A stretch of DNA of 64,000 bases from Sinorhizobium saheli (GCF_001651875.1 NZ_LNQB01000068.1:62001-126000), one strand, 5' to 3'; positions 43,658-54,646 are shown, counted from the stretch's first letter. Notes: generated from the sequence alone by a model not told the origin. Numbers and translations are program-made.

Positions 43658-43820
43658 CGGATGCTCCCCCCGGCGGACGTTTTCGCTCTGTTCATTTCGG
43701 ATTCTCTCGGACTGCCACCTACTCCCCTGCGGCAGAACATCATCAAATCCTTAAATGTTGCTGAAGCCGCATTGCGGTTTTCGGAAAAAGACGCCTGCTA
43801 CCATGCCGGGCATTCCCCAG

Positions 43821-43860
43821 AAAGAAAGAACCCGCCCCAGGCGATCCCGGGACGGGTTCT
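43821..43860 (-). terminator. rplY terminator
   Basis: On the minus strand, AGAACCCG (43860-43853) and CGGGTTCT (43834-43827) form a perfect 8-bp stem with an 18-nt GC-rich loop, followed by TTCTTTC. It begins 56 nt after the rplY stop. Confidence 0.8.
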
Positions 43861-43915
43861 CTTCAATGATGAGCGCGACAGGGCAGGCGGTGCCGGCCGG
43901 TCGCATGAAGCTGCA

Positions 43916-44530
43916 TCAAGCCTCGGCTTCGCCCTCGGCCTCTGCTGCTTCGCCTTCGGCTTCCATCACGCGGCCGGCGATCGTGGCGACCGTGAAGTCG
44001 CGATCGCTGATGACCGGGGTGGCGCCTGCCGGAAGCTTGATGTCCGAGATGTGGACCGTGTCGCCGATGTTGAGGCCGGTGAGGTCGACCGTCAGGAATT
44101 CCGGGATGCTGTCGGCGGAAACGTTCAGTTCGACTTCATGGCGAACGATGTTGAGTGCGCCGCCGCGCTTCAGACCCGGGGACTTCTCTTCGTTTTCGAA
44201 GTGAACCGGAACCTGAACCGAAACCTGGCTGTCCTTCGAGACGCGCAGGAAGTCGACATGCATGGTGAAGTCGCGGACCGGATCGAGCTGATAGTCCTTC
44301 GGCAGGACGCGGATCTTCTCGCCATTGACGTCGATGACGGCGACGGTGGTCATGAAACCGCCGGCATGGATCTTCATCGTCACGTCCTTGGTGGACAGTG
44401 CGATGGAAAGCGGGGGCTGCTTGTCACCATAGATGACGGCGGGAATAAGACCGTTGCGGCGAAGTTCGCGGGAGGACCCCTTACCAACCCGTTCGCGCGT
44501 CTCGGCCTTGAGCTCGTAAGTCTGGCTCAT
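43916..44530 (-). CDS. rplY: 50S ribosomal protein L25/general stress protein Ctc
   Basis: A 204-residue long-form L25 (Ctc/TL5 type) that binds 5S rRNA. The L25 domain (about residues 4-95) has [26 protein letters not shown]; the C-terminal domain (about 100-190) has the [27 protein letters not shown] region; the tail is Glu/Ala-rich. ATG 44530 follows AGAAAGG. A rho-independent terminator follows. The usual rplY-pth adjacency of rhizobia is broken here by two intervening genes. Confidence 0.95.
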   Translation of the reverse strand: MSQTYELKAETRERVGKGSSRELRRNGLIPAVIYGDKQPPLSIALSTKDVTMKIHAGGFMTTVAVIDVNGEKIRVLPKDYQLDPVRDFTMHVDFLRVSKDSQVSVQVPVHFENEEKSPGLKRGGALNIVRHEVELNVSADSIPEFLTVDLTGLNIGDTVHISDIKLPAGATPVISDRDFTVATIAGRVMEAEGEAAEAEGEAEA

Positions 44531-44738
44531 GGGTAGACCTTTCTGGTTATTTGGAGAGTTCGTCCGCCAAGGGGTCAAGAGACCCGGGGGCGGAAAAACC
44601 TGAAGCCGCATGGCGGCTTCATCCGCGGTGCCTCCAAGGGTGTCTGCGCGGACGCGGGGTCCATAGCCGAGAACAGGCGGAATTGCAAGGCGCGGGCCGT
44701 CAGGTCCTCGTTTTGCCGATCGCGCCGCAAACCTTGCG

Positions 44739-45920
44739 TCACGCCCTGCGTTTCGCCAGGCGCGCGAGCGCAAGCATGAGGCCGCCGGCGACGAGGCCCC
44801 AGAAGGCGCCGGAGACGTTGGCGAGGCTGACGCCCGAGGCGGTGACGAGGAAGGTGATCGCGGCGGCTTCGCGCGTCTCGGCTTCGGTGAAGGCGGCCAT
44901 GGCGGAGCTCGAGAAGGCGCCGATCAGCGCGAGCCCGGCCACGGCTTCGATCAGCACCGGCGGAGCGAGGCCGACGAAGGTCGTCACCGCGCCGGCGAGC
45001 AGGCCGAAGGCGATATAGGCAATGCCGGCGTTGATCGCCGACCAGTAGCGGCGTGCGCGGTCGGGATGGGAATCGGCGCCGGCACACATCGCCGCGGTGA
45101 TCGCCGCCAGGTTGACCGCGTGACCGCCGAAGGGGGCGCTCAGCATCGAGAAGAAACCGGTCGTCGCGAAAAGCGGACCCGGGGCGGGATGATAGTCGTT
45201 GACCTTCAGCACGGCGATGCCGGGAATGTTCTGCGACGCCATGGTGACGATGAAGAGCGGCAGCGCGATGCTGACCGTTGCCGCGGCGTTGAAGGCCGGC
45301 GCGACGAACTCCGCCTTCGGCACGAGCGCGGCGGAAAGACCGCCGAGCGCGCCCGCCGGCATCTCGACGCCGAGCGCGATGACGACGACGAAGGCGAGCA
45401 GCGCCGCCGGCACGGCGTAAAGCCTGTTGACGCTGCCGACGAGCGCCCAGGCAAGCACGATCGGCAGGCCGAGGAGCGGGTTGAAGGCGATCGCCTTTGC
45501 AGGCGCGAAGCAGAGGCTCAGGAGCACGCCCGCGAGCATCGCATTCGCCAGAGCCGGCGGGATGGAGGAGACCATCCGGCCGAGCGGCTTCCAGAGGCCG
45601 GCGATGACGACCAGCAGGCCGCAGACCAGGAAGGCGCCGACGGCGGCGCTGAAGCCGCCTTCGACGGCGCCCGCGCTTGCGAGCAAGGCCGCGCCAGGCG
45701 TCGACCAGGCGATGCTGACGGGAAGCCGCGTGACGGCGCTGATGACGATGGCGCAGACACCCATGGAAATCGACAGCGCCATCAGGCCCGAGGCGGCTTG
45801 CGCGTCGCTCGCGCCGACGCCGGTGAGGCCGTGCAGGACGACGGCGAAGGAGCTGGCGAAGCCGACAAAGGCAATGAGCAGGCCCATGAACAGGCTTTGA
45901 ACGGAAAAGTCACGAAACAT
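44739..45920 (-). CDS. BenE-like benzoate/H+ symporter family transporter
   Basis: A 393-residue membrane protein with about twelve helices of the BenE family. The family region [24 protein letters not shown] is conserved, as is [20 protein letters not shown]. coli YdcO and Acinetobacter BenE belong to this family; benzoate is the reference substrate but many members are uncharacterised. The ATG at 45920 ([13 protein letters not shown]) is preferred over an upstream start within the divergent promoter region. No aromatic catabolism gene is adjacent. Confidence 0.9.
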   Translation of the reverse strand: MFRDFSVQSLFMGLLIAFVGFASSFAVVLHGLTGVGASDAQAASGLMALSISMGVCAIVISAVTRLPVSIAWSTPGAALLASAGAVEGGFSAAVGAFLVCGLLVVIAGLWKPLGRMVSSIPPALANAMLAGVLLSLCFAPAKAIAFNPLLGLPIVLAWALVGSVNRLYAVPAALLAFVVVIALGVEMPAGALGGLSAALVPKAEFVAPAFNAAATVSIALPLFIVTMASQNIPGIAVLKVNDYHPAPGPLFATTGFFSMLSAPFGGHAVNLAAITAAMCAGADSHPDRARRYWSAINAGIAYIAFGLLAGAVTTFVGLAPPVLIEAVAGLALIGAFSSSAMAAFTEAETREAAAITFLVTASGVSLANVSGAFWGLVAGGLMLALARLAKRRA

Positions 45921-46228
45921 GGCGGACGAATCGGTTGTTGTTGGGCGAGTCGCGGTAGCTGCCCCAACCGAGTAGCACATCCGGCGGGGCTGTCCACCGC
46001 TCGAGGCGCAAGGGGGCGACCTTCGTCTGGATGGACCTCTCGCAGAATTGATGCCTATAGTGGCGCCGGACGCGAGCAGCGGAGAGCGGGGAGAGCCGCG
46101 CGCCGGTCCGCGGGGGGACGCCTTGCGAAGGGGGATGGTTTCCGTCCGCGTTGCACTTGCGAGGATCGATCACGCTTATGATTTGCGTCGTCTCGACGCG
46201 TGTCGCACGTGGTCCAGGGAGGAACCGA
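45921..46228. other. Divergent intergenic region, BenE / regulator
   Basis: This 308-bp gap separates the divergently transcribed BenE-like and AcoR-like regulator genes. I see no gene, repeat or convincing operator in it. TATAGG on the minus strand near 46051-46056 is a possible -10 for the BenE-like gene, but there is no good -35 at the right distance. Confidence 0.5.
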
Positions 46229-47185
46229 ATGGCTTCGAACAGAGATCACTCGGAGCATGTCTACCGAGTCACGCATCAGCCGTCCGCCGCCGCCAGTTCG
46301 CCGGTCGCCGCCTCGTGGCGGCGCTGCATGACCGTTCACGGTCTTGCTCCGGAAGAGGCGCGGCTGCCCTGGCGTCTCAGCGAGAGCGAGTTGCGGCAGG
46401 CGCGCGAGCGCTCGGGGGCGCTGATCGCGGAGGCAACGGGCGAGCTCGACCGGCTTTTTGCCATGGTGGGCAAGGCGGGCTACTGCCTGCTGCTGACCGA
46501 TGAGAACGGCGTCGCGCTCGAGCGCCGCGGCGCCGGCGGCGACGACGCGGATTTTCGCGGCGTCGGCCTCTGGTCGGGGACAGTGTGGAGCGAGGCGAGT
46601 GTCGGGACCAACGGTATCGGCACGGCGATCGTCGACGAGCGACCCGTCGTCATCCACCGGGATCAGCATTTCCTCAGCAGCAATATCGGTCTGAGCTGCA
46701 CCACGGCGCCGATCCGTGGTGAAACCGGGCGCCTTGCTGCGGCGATCGATATCTCCACCTGCCGCGAGGATGCCTCGGAGGCGGTGCTGTCGATCCTTTC
46801 CCAGGCCGTGCGCGACGCGGCGGCCCGTATCGAGGCCAACCTGTTCCGCCGCGCCTTCGCGGGCGCGCGCATCGTGCTCGTGCCGGTCGACCGGGCGGGG
46901 CCGGCGCTGCTCGCGGTCGACCGCGACGATCTCGTTCTCGGCGCCACCCGGGCGGCCCGGCAATGGCTCGGGCTCGACGACAAGCGCATCGCCGCCGGAA
47001 TCCCGGCCTCCGACCTGCTTCAGGAAGACCTGCCCCGCGAGGGCGGGGCCTTGCCCGACGCCGAGCGGGCGGCCCTGCGCCGCGTGCTCTCGCGCACCAA
47101 CGGCAACGTCTCGATGGCGGCCGACCTCCTCGGCATCAGCCGCGCCACGCTTTACCGCAAGATGAAGCGGCTTTCGTTGAACTAA
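46229..47185 (+). CDS. AcoR-like transcriptional regulator lacking the AAA+ domain (GAF + Fis HTH)
   Basis: A 318-residue protein starting MASNRDHSEHVYRVTHQ after a strong ribosome site (GGGAGGAACCGA). The N-terminal GAF region (about residues 65-205) has ASVGTNGIGTAIVDERPVVIHRDQHF; the C-terminus (about 275-318) is a Fis-type helix-turn-helix (NGNVSMAADLLGISRATLYRKM). The intervening 70 residues hold no Walker A or B and no GAFTGA motif, so unlike classical AcoR it cannot remodel sigma-54. It lies directly upstream of aldehyde dehydrogenase and DUF779 genes, the usual target operon for such regulators. Confident about architecture; the ligand is unknown. Confidence 0.88.
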   Translation: MASNRDHSEHVYRVTHQPSAAASSPVAASWRRCMTVHGLAPEEARLPWRLSESELRQARERSGALIAEATGELDRLFAMVGKAGYCLLLTDENGVALERRGAGGDDADFRGVGLWSGTVWSEASVGTNGIGTAIVDERPVVIHRDQHFLSSNIGLSCTTAPIRGETGRLAAAIDISTCREDASEAVLSILSQAVRDAAARIEANLFRRAFAGARIVLVPVDRAGPALLAVDRDDLVLGATRAARQWLGLDDKRIAAGIPASDLLQEDLPREGGALPDAERAALRRVLSRTNGNVSMAADLLGISRATLYRKMKRLSLN

Positions 47186-47220
47186 GTGGTTGCGCCAAGA
47201 AGGCCTTCTCACAGGAAGAT

Positions 47221-47329
47221 CCCCTCACCCTAACCCTCTCCCCGCATGCGGGGAGAGGGGACGAAGGCGGCGCCGCATATCCCTTCGCCCCGCTTGCGGG
47301 GAGAAGGTGCCGGCAGGCGGATGAGGGGC
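47221..47329. repeat. RIME-like intergenic repeat (full copy)
   Basis: It begins CCCCTCACCCTAACCCTCTC and ends GGATGAGGGGC, nearly identical to 16915-17032. It occupies the first half of the 335-bp gap between the regulator and aldehyde dehydrogenase genes. Confidence 0.85.
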
Positions 47330-47395
47330 AGCCAAGCCCGCGAACCCCTCACATTCGACCATTGCTGCGCTGCAGCACGACAGCCTCCGCCCGCC

Positions 47396-47413
47396 TGTCT
47401 CAATTCTGAAACA
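47396..47413. promoter_or_regulatory. TGTnTCA-N4-TGAnACA inverted repeat, candidate operator of the AcoR-like regulator
   Basis: TGTCTCA (47396-47402), ATTC, TGAAACA (47407-47413): 7-bp arms with one mismatch. It lies 108 bp before the aldehyde dehydrogenase ATG. A second short palindrome, TGCTGC-GCT-GCAGCA, lies just upstream (about 47363-47377). I see no -24/-12 (sigma-54) promoter in this gap, in keeping with a regulator lacking the AAA+ domain. Confidence 0.45.
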
Positions 47414-47520
47414 CATGCCGCTCCCCGAGCGCGGAGCCTCCCTATCGGAAAACCGAATTCGCCTGCACCCTTCCTTCCACAGCAATCGGAGTGCTGTTTC
47501 TTTTCCAAAGGGAGGAAGTC

Positions 47521-49029
<1,509 letters not shown>

Positions 49030-49125
49030 TCCTCAACCGTCCGGTCCCGGCGGCGATCGCCGGGATCCTCCCGGCGGGCTCCCGATATCCTGTCGGGGGC
49101 CTGTCGGCATGTGGGAAGGTAGAAA

Positions 49126-49506
49126 ATGGTGACGGAAACAAATGGAGAGCCGCGGGTCCTCGCGACCGACGCCGCGATCGAACTCATCCGCGAAATCCGG
49201 CGCGATCATCCGGACATACTCTTCCATCAGTCGGGCGGCTGCTGCGACGGCTCGTCGCCCATGTGCTATCCCGCGGATGACTACATCGTCGGAGACAACG
49301 ACGTGAAACTCGGCGAGATCGACGGCGTGCCGGTCTATATCAGCGCCAGCCAGTACGAGGCCTGGAAGCACACGCAACTCATCATCGACGTCGTGCCGGG
49401 CAGGGGCGGGATGTTCTCGCTCGACAACGGCCGGGAAAAGCGCTTCCTCACGCGCTCGCGGCTCTTTGGCGGGGGCGAGGGTTGTGTTTTGCCGTCCCGG
49501 AGGTGA
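49126..49506 (+). CDS. DUF779 protein, aldehyde dehydrogenase partner
   Basis: A 126-residue protein with the DUF779 core: HPDILFHQSGGCCDGSSPMC (adjacent Cys pair plus a third Cys) and ISASQYEAWKHTQLIIDVVP, ending GGGEGCVLPSR. The Cys pattern suggests metal binding or redox chemistry (inference). DUF779 genes regularly follow aldehyde dehydrogenase genes; here the spacing is 96 bp in the same orientation. Function unknown. Confidence 0.92.
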   Translation: MVTETNGEPRVLATDAAIELIREIRRDHPDILFHQSGGCCDGSSPMCYPADDYIVGDNDVKLGEIDGVPVYISASQYEAWKHTQLIIDVVPGRGGMFSLDNGREKRFLTRSRLFGGGEGCVLPSRR

Positions 49507-49576
49507 ACTGGCGAGCATGTTCCCTTTTTGTTCGTTCGATGATATCGCTTGTTCGTCATCGACGGCGGAGGCGGAC

Positions 49577-50407
49577 ATGGCAGATCAACGTAGCAAGTAT
49601 CATGCATTCCGGGCCTTGCACGATCGAGCGGGTGCTTTCGTCATTCCCAACCCGTGGGATGCAGGGTCGGCGCGCATCCTCGCCGCGCTTGGCTTCGAGG
49701 CACTGGCTACCACCAGTGCCGGATTTGCCTTTTCCATCGGACGGAGAGATTCGTCGGCGGCTCTCTCGCGCGAGGCGATTCTGCAGAACGCCGGGAGTAT
49801 CGTCGAAGCCACCGATCTGCCTGTCTCCGCTGACCTGGAAGACGGCTTCGGCGCAGATCCCGCGTCTTGCGCTGAGACGATTTCGCTGGCAGCGGATGTT
49901 GGGCTGGTCGGCGGTTCGATCGAAGACGCCACGGGCGACCCCGGCAATCCGATCTTTGACTTCGGGCTCGCTGTCGAACGCATTGCCGCCGCCGCCGAAG
50001 AGGCGCGCAGGCACCCATTCGTCTTGACGGCTCGGGCAGAAAATTTCCTGCATGGCAGGCCCGACCTGGACGACACGATCCGTCGTCTCGTCGCGTTTGA
50101 AGAGGCGGGCGCGGATGTTCTTTACGCCCCCGGTCTACCGAGTCTCGAGGCGATCCGAACAGTCTGTTCTTCGGTCAGCCGGCCGGTGAACGTCGTCATG
50201 GGACTTGCCGGGCAGACCTACACGGTAAAGGAACTCGAGGCGGCTGGGGTTAGGCGCATCAGCGTCGGCGGCTCCTTTGCGCGAGCGGCTCTCGCGGGAA
50301 TGATGAGCGCCGCGCGGGAAGTCAAAGAACATGGCACTTTCACCTATTCGACGCATGCAATGTCCGCTGCCGAAGCGGCGTCCTACATGCTAGACATGAA
50401 AAGATGA
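49577..50407 (+). CDS. Isocitrate lyase/PEP mutase superfamily protein
   Basis: A 276-residue TIM-barrel protein starting MADQRSKYHAFRALHDRAGAF with a GGAGGCGG ribosome site. It has the PEP mutase-family features IPNPWDAGSARILAALGFEA, the Mg-binding Asp pair in ADLEDGFGADP and GSIEDATGDPG. The KKCGH motif of isocitrate lyase is absent, so it is not AceA. Candidates are phosphonate-type hydrolases, 2-methylisocitrate lyase-like enzymes or oxaloacetate decarboxylase; the sequence does not decide. It follows the aldehyde dehydrogenase module by 70 bp. Codon use here is somewhat less GC-biased than in its neighbours. Confidence 0.85.
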   Translation: MADQRSKYHAFRALHDRAGAFVIPNPWDAGSARILAALGFEALATTSAGFAFSIGRRDSSAALSREAILQNAGSIVEATDLPVSADLEDGFGADPASCAETISLAADVGLVGGSIEDATGDPGNPIFDFGLAVERIAAAAEEARRHPFVLTARAENFLHGRPDLDDTIRRLVAFEEAGADVLYAPGLPSLEAIRTVCSSVSRPVNVVMGLAGQTYTVKELEAAGVRRISVGGSFARAALAGMMSAAREVKEHGTFTYSTHAMSAAEAASYMLDMKR

Positions 50408-50437
50408 TGTTGGGAAAAGCCGCTAGCCAAAACAAGA

Positions 50438-50462
50438 ACGCCGGCGCTTGCAACGCCGGCGT
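50438..50462 (-). terminator. prs terminator
   Basis: On the minus strand ACGCCGGCG / CGCCGGCGT form perfect 9-bp arms around a 7-nt loop, followed by TTCTTGTTTTGG. It starts 33 nt after the prs stop codon. Confidence 0.8.
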
Positions 50463-50494
50463 CGGATACTTTCCGGTTCCCCGAAAGATCGCCC

Positions 50495-51427
50495 TCAGTC
50501 GAACAGGCTCGAAACCGATTCTTCCTGGCTGGTGCGGCTGATCGCTTCGCCGATGAGTGCAGCGGTCGAGATCACCCGGACGTTGTGAGCCGATTGCACG
50601 GCGGTGGTCGGCTGGATGGAATCGGTGATGACCAGTTCCTTCAGCATCGAGGAGGTGACGCGGGTGACGGCGCCGCCGGAAAGAACGCCGTGGGTGATAT
50701 AGGCGGTGACGCTGGTGGCGCCGTTCTTGAGCAGCGCCTCGGCAGCATTGCACAGGGTGCCGCCGGAATCGACGATGTCGTCGATGAGGATGCAGTCCTT
50801 GCCGCTGACGTCGCCGATGACGTTCATGACCTCCGATTCACCCGGGCGATCGCGACGCTTGTCGACGATCGCCAGCAGACAGTCGAGCCGCTTGGCGAGC
50901 GCACGGGCGCGGACGACGCCGCCGACGTCCGGGGAGACGACCATGACGTTGTTGAGGTCGTAGTTTTCCTTGATGTCGCGCGCGAGGATCGGAACCGCAT
51001 AGAGATTGTCGGTCGGGATGTCGAAGAAGCCTTGGATCTGGCCGGCGTGGAGGTCGAGGGTCATGACGCGGTCGGCGCCGGCCTCGGTGATGAGATTGGC
51101 GACGAGTTTAGCCGAGATCGGCGTGCGGGGACCGGGTTTGCGATCCTGCCGGGCATAACCGAAATAGGGGAGCACCGCGGTGATGCGGCGGGCGGAGGAG
51201 CGGCGCACCGCGTCGATCATGATCAGGAGTTCCATCAGATGATCGTTGGTGGGGAAGGAGGTGGACTGGACGATGAACACGTCCTCGCCGCGCACGTTCT
51301 CGCCGATTTCCACGAAGATTTCCTGATCGGCGAAGCGCCTGACGGTGGCTTTGCCGAGCGGCAGGTTGAGATAATTGCAGATCGCTTCGGCCAGCAGCCG
51401 GTTCGAATTGCCTGCGAAAACCTTCAT
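50495..51427 (-). CDS. prs: Ribose-phosphate pyrophosphokinase
   Basis: A 310-residue PRPP synthase (ribose 5-phosphate + ATP to PRPP + AMP). The flexible loop and ATP site are in [39 protein letters not shown] is the conserved His/Asp block, and [14 protein letters not shown] is the PRPP-binding loop. ATG 51427 ([20 protein letters not shown]) gives the standard length. It supplies the PRPP used by apt and by the His, Trp and nucleotide pathways represented elsewhere in this window. A terminator follows. Confidence 0.97.
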   Translation of the reverse strand: MKVFAGNSNRLLAEAICNYLNLPLGKATVRRFADQEIFVEIGENVRGEDVFIVQSTSFPTNDHLMELLIMIDAVRRSSARRITAVLPYFGYARQDRKPGPRTPISAKLVANLITEAGADRVMTLDLHAGQIQGFFDIPTDNLYAVPILARDIKENYDLNNVMVVSPDVGGVVRARALAKRLDCLLAIVDKRRDRPGESEVMNVIGDVSGKDCILIDDIVDSGGTLCNAAEALLKNGATSVTAYITHGVLSGGAVTRVTSSMLKELVITDSIQPTTAVQSAHNVRVISTAALIGEAISRTSQEESVSSLFD

Positions 51428-51737
51428 TGACGGTCCGCCTTGAGCTGGCGCGGTCGCCAGCGGTCCAATCCGGGGGCGAGTTTCATCCGCGCAAAATCCG
51501 TGAGCCATTCCGATCGCGGGCAATCATTGCGGATGGCCGCTGTCAGAGCTGATCGGCCGCTTTTTAGCGTCCCTGAAGTCGAATGCAAGGGGATTGCTGC
51601 GACGCAGCGCCCATTATCCTAAAAACTTTGCGTCAACCGGCGCGACTGAGGATGATTTTGCAGCGATAGACCGCAATCGAATAGCTTCCAAACCGGCCGG
51701 TGACGCCGATGCGGGCGAAAGCCGCACGCGCCGATCC
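51428..51737. other. Intergenic region upstream of prs
   Basis: This 310-bp gap lies between prs and the lipoprotein gene (same strand), so it should hold the prs promoter. Apart from the candidate promoter at 51561-51588 I find no gene, repeat or structure. Confidence 0.5.
51561..51588 (-). promoter_or_regulatory. Possible prs promoter
   Basis: On the minus strand TTGCAT (51588-51583), a 16-bp spacer and TAAAAA (51566-51561) precede prs by about 135 bp. The hexamers are fair matches; the spacer is slightly short. Confidence 0.35.
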
Positions 51738-52598
51738 TCATCCCGCTCTCGCCCGGCGCCATTCGAGATAGGCGTCGATGGTCTTGCTGGCGATCGCCTG
51801 CATCGTCTCTGGCGGCACGGCGGCCCAGGGATCGGCTGCGGAGCTCGAAACCGTGTCCTGCCCCTGGATGCGGTGCAGGCGGTTGCCGCTGCCGTCGAGA
51901 ATATCCCAGACATAAACGACGGTGGTCTTGCCGTCCTCCTTGAGGGCCGAGAAATAGCCTTTGAGGATATGGTCGCTCGTGGTGTCCTTGGAACTCTTGA
52001 TGGCGAGCCCCTGCGCTCGCGCCGAGGCCCCGAGCTGCTTCGAAAGCGGCGTGACGGCCTCGACCGGCGCGCCGATGATCGGCAGGAAGCGGATGCCGCC
52101 CGAGCCGGTCGCGGCGGCCGCCGGCGCCGCGGCGGCTTGGCTCGGTTCTGCGGGCGCCGATGCGGTCTCGACCGGCGCCGCCTCCGGCCGCCTGACATTC
52201 GCCTGCGCCGTTTCCTGTTCCGCGGGCTGCGAGGGCGGCGGCGGAGACCTCGTCGTCTGCACGGGCGCCTCGCCCTCTGCCAGGCGGCTTGCCTGGGCGT
52301 CGAGCGTGCCGGCGGGATCGGTATAGTCGTTGTAGCCGGCATTGCCCGCTGCGTATTGCGGCGGCGCCGCGATGTTCGGCTGCGCCGAGAATGCGGCGGT
52401 GCTGCCCGGCGGCACGGTTTCCACCGGCATCACCGCCGTCTGGGCGGACATGGAGTCGAGATCGGACTGCGTCACCGGCGGCGAGCGGAAATTGCCTTCT
52501 CCCACATCCACCTGCGGTATCAGCGCATCCGTGGTGTTGCAGCCGGCCAGGGCTGCGGCAAGACCGAGGCTCGCGATCGGGATGATCTGCTTTCGCAT
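51738..52598 (-). CDS. Putative lipoprotein with Pro/Ala-rich linker
   Basis: A 286-residue protein with a type II signal peptide: MRKQIIPIASLGLAAALAGC, the lipobox being LAGC. A low-complexity Ala/Pro/Gln/Glu-rich region covers about residues 60-160, followed by a compact domain (about 165-286) with ATGSGGIRFLPIIGAPVEAV and YVWDILDGSGNRLHRIQGQD. The C-terminal domain resembles lipoprotein domains of unknown function found in Rhizobiales. No catalytic motif is recognisable. An ATG three codons upstream is possible, but the lipoprotein start fits best. Confidence 0.85.
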   Translation of the reverse strand: MRKQIIPIASLGLAAALAGCNTTDALIPQVDVGEGNFRSPPVTQSDLDSMSAQTAVMPVETVPPGSTAAFSAQPNIAAPPQYAAGNAGYNDYTDPAGTLDAQASRLAEGEAPVQTTRSPPPPSQPAEQETAQANVRRPEAAPVETASAPAEPSQAAAAPAAAATGSGGIRFLPIIGAPVEAVTPLSKQLGASARAQGLAIKSSKDTTSDHILKGYFSALKEDGKTTVVYVWDILDGSGNRLHRIQGQDTVSSSAADPWAAVPPETMQAIASKTIDAYLEWRRARAG

Positions 52599-52698
52599 CG
52601 TTTCCACCGTTTCCGCTCGAACATGTCGGCGCGAATGCCGCCGGGGCCGGCAGCACGCGCGTTCTTCATTTTCTCACGGAAACCATAGGACGATTTCC

Positions 52699-53850
52699 TT
52701 ACGCAGATATGAAGTCCAGTCCGTAGCGCGACAGCGGACGCGGCGTGTCGGCGGTCGTCAGGTAGGTCTGGCCGAGCGTCATCGCCGTTCCGCTGTCGGA
52801 ATCCATGATGATCATGTGGACGAAGAGCGACATGTCGGGCTCGATTTCCTGAGGGTTGCCGACATGGAACATCTGGTGCTCCATCCAGGAGGGCGCGAAG
52901 CGCGCGCCGAGCGAATAGCCGCAGGCGTTGAGCCGGTGGCGGGCGAGGCCGCGCTCGTCCATGATCCGCGAATGGACGTCGAAGACGGTGCCGAAGGTGT
53001 TGCCGGGCCTCAGCACCATCTCGATCGCCTGGATTGCCTCGCGGCAGGCGCTGTAGAGCTCGCGGTGGCGGTTGGTCGGCTCGCCGATGACGATCGTGCG
53101 CATCATCGCCGCATGGTAATGGGCGCTGACGCCGGCCCATTCGAGGGTGAGCTGGTCATTTGCGTCGAGGGTGCGACGGCCCGCCTTGTAGCGGCACAGA
53201 AGCGCGTCGGCCCCGGAGCCGATGATGAACTCGTTGGCCGGATAGTCGCCGCCGCCGGCAAAGATCGCGCCCTGCATCGCGGCCAGGATGTCGGCCTCGC
53301 TGCCGCCCGGGCGGATCAGCGGCAGTGCGGCGTCGAGCGCGTCGTCCGCGAGGCTCGCGGCCTTCTCCACATGGGCGATTTCCGCCGGGCTCTTGATCAG
53401 GCGCAGCCGGCTGACGAGCAGCGAAGCGTCAATGAGTTCGCCGAAGGTGGAGAGCTGGTTGTCGAGGAGGCGCGCCGTCTTGCCGGTCATGCCGTGCGTG
53501 TCGTATTCGACGCCGATGCGGCAGCCGAGCAGGTCGAGCTCGCTCAGGAGGTTCTTGAGGTCCATCGCCGGATCGGCGTTGACGCGATCCACCCAGATCT
53601 CGATGCGCTCGATGTTGGACGTGTGGCGCGCCTGGCGCAGGTCGGCCGAGCGCGTGAGCAACACCATCTCGCCATCCTGCTTGACGACCAGCGTCTGGAA
53701 GAAGCAATAGCCGAAAGTGTCGTAGCCGGTCAGCCAATACATGCTCTCCTGCGCGAAGAGGAGCATGGCGTCGAGCTTCTCTTCCTGCATCTTTGCCGTG
53801 AGCAGCGCCAGGCGGGCCGCATATTCCTCTTCGGCGAAGTGGAGCGCCAT
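52699..53850 (-). CDS. M24-fold hydrolase (creatinase/DoeA-like) without canonical metal ligands
   Basis: A 383-residue pita-bread-fold protein of the M24/creatinase family. The N-terminal creatinase domain (about residues 1-150) precedes the catalytic-fold domain. The five usual metal ligands (Asp, Asp, His, Glu, Glu) all appear replaced: LEWAGVSAHYHAAMMRT has Glu and Ala in place of the two Asp, CGYSLG has Tyr for the His of GHGIG, and later sites have His and Gln for Glu. Metal-free members include creatinase and the ectoine hydrolase DoeA/EutD. The substrate is unknown and no ectoine genes are nearby. It begins 1 bp after the pgeF stop. Confidence 0.85.
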   Translation of the reverse strand: MALHFAEEEYAARLALLTAKMQEEKLDAMLLFAQESMYWLTGYDTFGYCFFQTLVVKQDGEMVLLTRSADLRQARHTSNIERIEIWVDRVNADPAMDLKNLLSELDLLGCRIGVEYDTHGMTGKTARLLDNQLSTFGELIDASLLVSRLRLIKSPAEIAHVEKAASLADDALDAALPLIRPGGSEADILAAMQGAIFAGGGDYPANEFIIGSGADALLCRYKAGRRTLDANDQLTLEWAGVSAHYHAAMMRTIVIGEPTNRHRELYSACREAIQAIEMVLRPGNTFGTVFDVHSRIMDERGLARHRLNACGYSLGARFAPSWMEHQMFHVGNPQEIEPDMSLFVHMIIMDSDSGTAMTLGQTYLTTADTPRPLSRYGLDFISA

Positions 53851-53851
53851 A

Positions 53852-54646
53852 TCAAACCTCCCTTATGCAAATCGCGGATATCTGCCGGCCGTAGTCAGGC
53901 TCGCGCCGGTGCGTGGTGCGGCGATAGGAAAAGAAGCGGTCCTCGTCGGCATAGGTGCAGATGTCGAGGTTTTCCGCGGTCACTCCGGCCTTGGTCAAGC
54001 GACTTACGGTGAGGCCCGGCAGGTCGAACATCGCATGGCCGTTCCGGCCGGACGGGCTGAAGAACGCCCCATAGTCCGGGTCGGTGGCGAGGAAGCGGTC
54101 GACGAATTCGGGGCCGACCTCGTAATGCTGCCGGCTGATCGAAGGGCCGAGGCAGGCGATGATGCGCTCGCGCTGCGCACCGAGCGAGATCATCGCCTCG
54201 ATCGTGCCTTCGAGCACACCGCCGAGCGCTCCCTTCCACCCGGCATGGGCGGCGCCGATCACGCCCGCTTCCGGGTCGGCGAAGAGAACGGGCCCGCAAT
54301 CGGCGGAAAGAACGCCAAGCACGATGCCGGGCGTCGCGGTCACCAGCGCATCGGCGTCCGGCCGGGCGCCGTCATAGCTGCCGTCGACGATGATTGCATC
54401 GGCGGAATGAACCTGATGCACCGTGGCGAGGCGCCTGGGGTGGGCCTTGAACCAGCGGGCGACCCGGGCGCGGTTTTCGCCGACGCGCTCCCGGTCGTCC
54501 TGGGAGCCGAGCCCGACGTTCAGGCCGCGATAGATGCCCTCGGAGACCCCGCCCTGGCGGGTAAAATAGCCATGGGCGATCGCGCCGCCCGCCTTCAGGT
54601 CGAAAAGCGGGCTCTGCACTGGGGAAAGCGAGGCATCGTGCTGCAT
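53852..54646 (-). CDS. pgeF: PgeF/YfiH family (multicopper-oxidase-like, purine nucleoside/peptidoglycan editing) protein
   Basis: A 264-residue protein of the DUF152/laccase-domain family. Family Zn/Cu ligands are visible: HQVHSAD, LSADCGPVLF and AAHAGWKGALGGVLEG. Members act as purine nucleoside phosphorylases/deaminases in some bacteria and as the peptidoglycan editing factor PgeF in E. coli; which applies here cannot be told. ATG 54646 (MQHDASLSPVQSPLFDLKAG) is chosen over the extended frame. It sits between the M24-like gene (1 bp downstream) and midA upstream. Confidence 0.9.
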   Translation of the reverse strand: MQHDASLSPVQSPLFDLKAGGAIAHGYFTRQGGVSEGIYRGLNVGLGSQDDRERVGENRARVARWFKAHPRRLATVHQVHSADAIIVDGSYDGARPDADALVTATPGIVLGVLSADCGPVLFADPEAGVIGAAHAGWKGALGGVLEGTIEAMISLGAQRERIIACLGPSISRQHYEVGPEFVDRFLATDPDYGAFFSPSGRNGHAMFDLPGLTVSRLTKAGVTAENLDICTYADEDRFFSYRRTTHRREPDYGRQISAICIREV

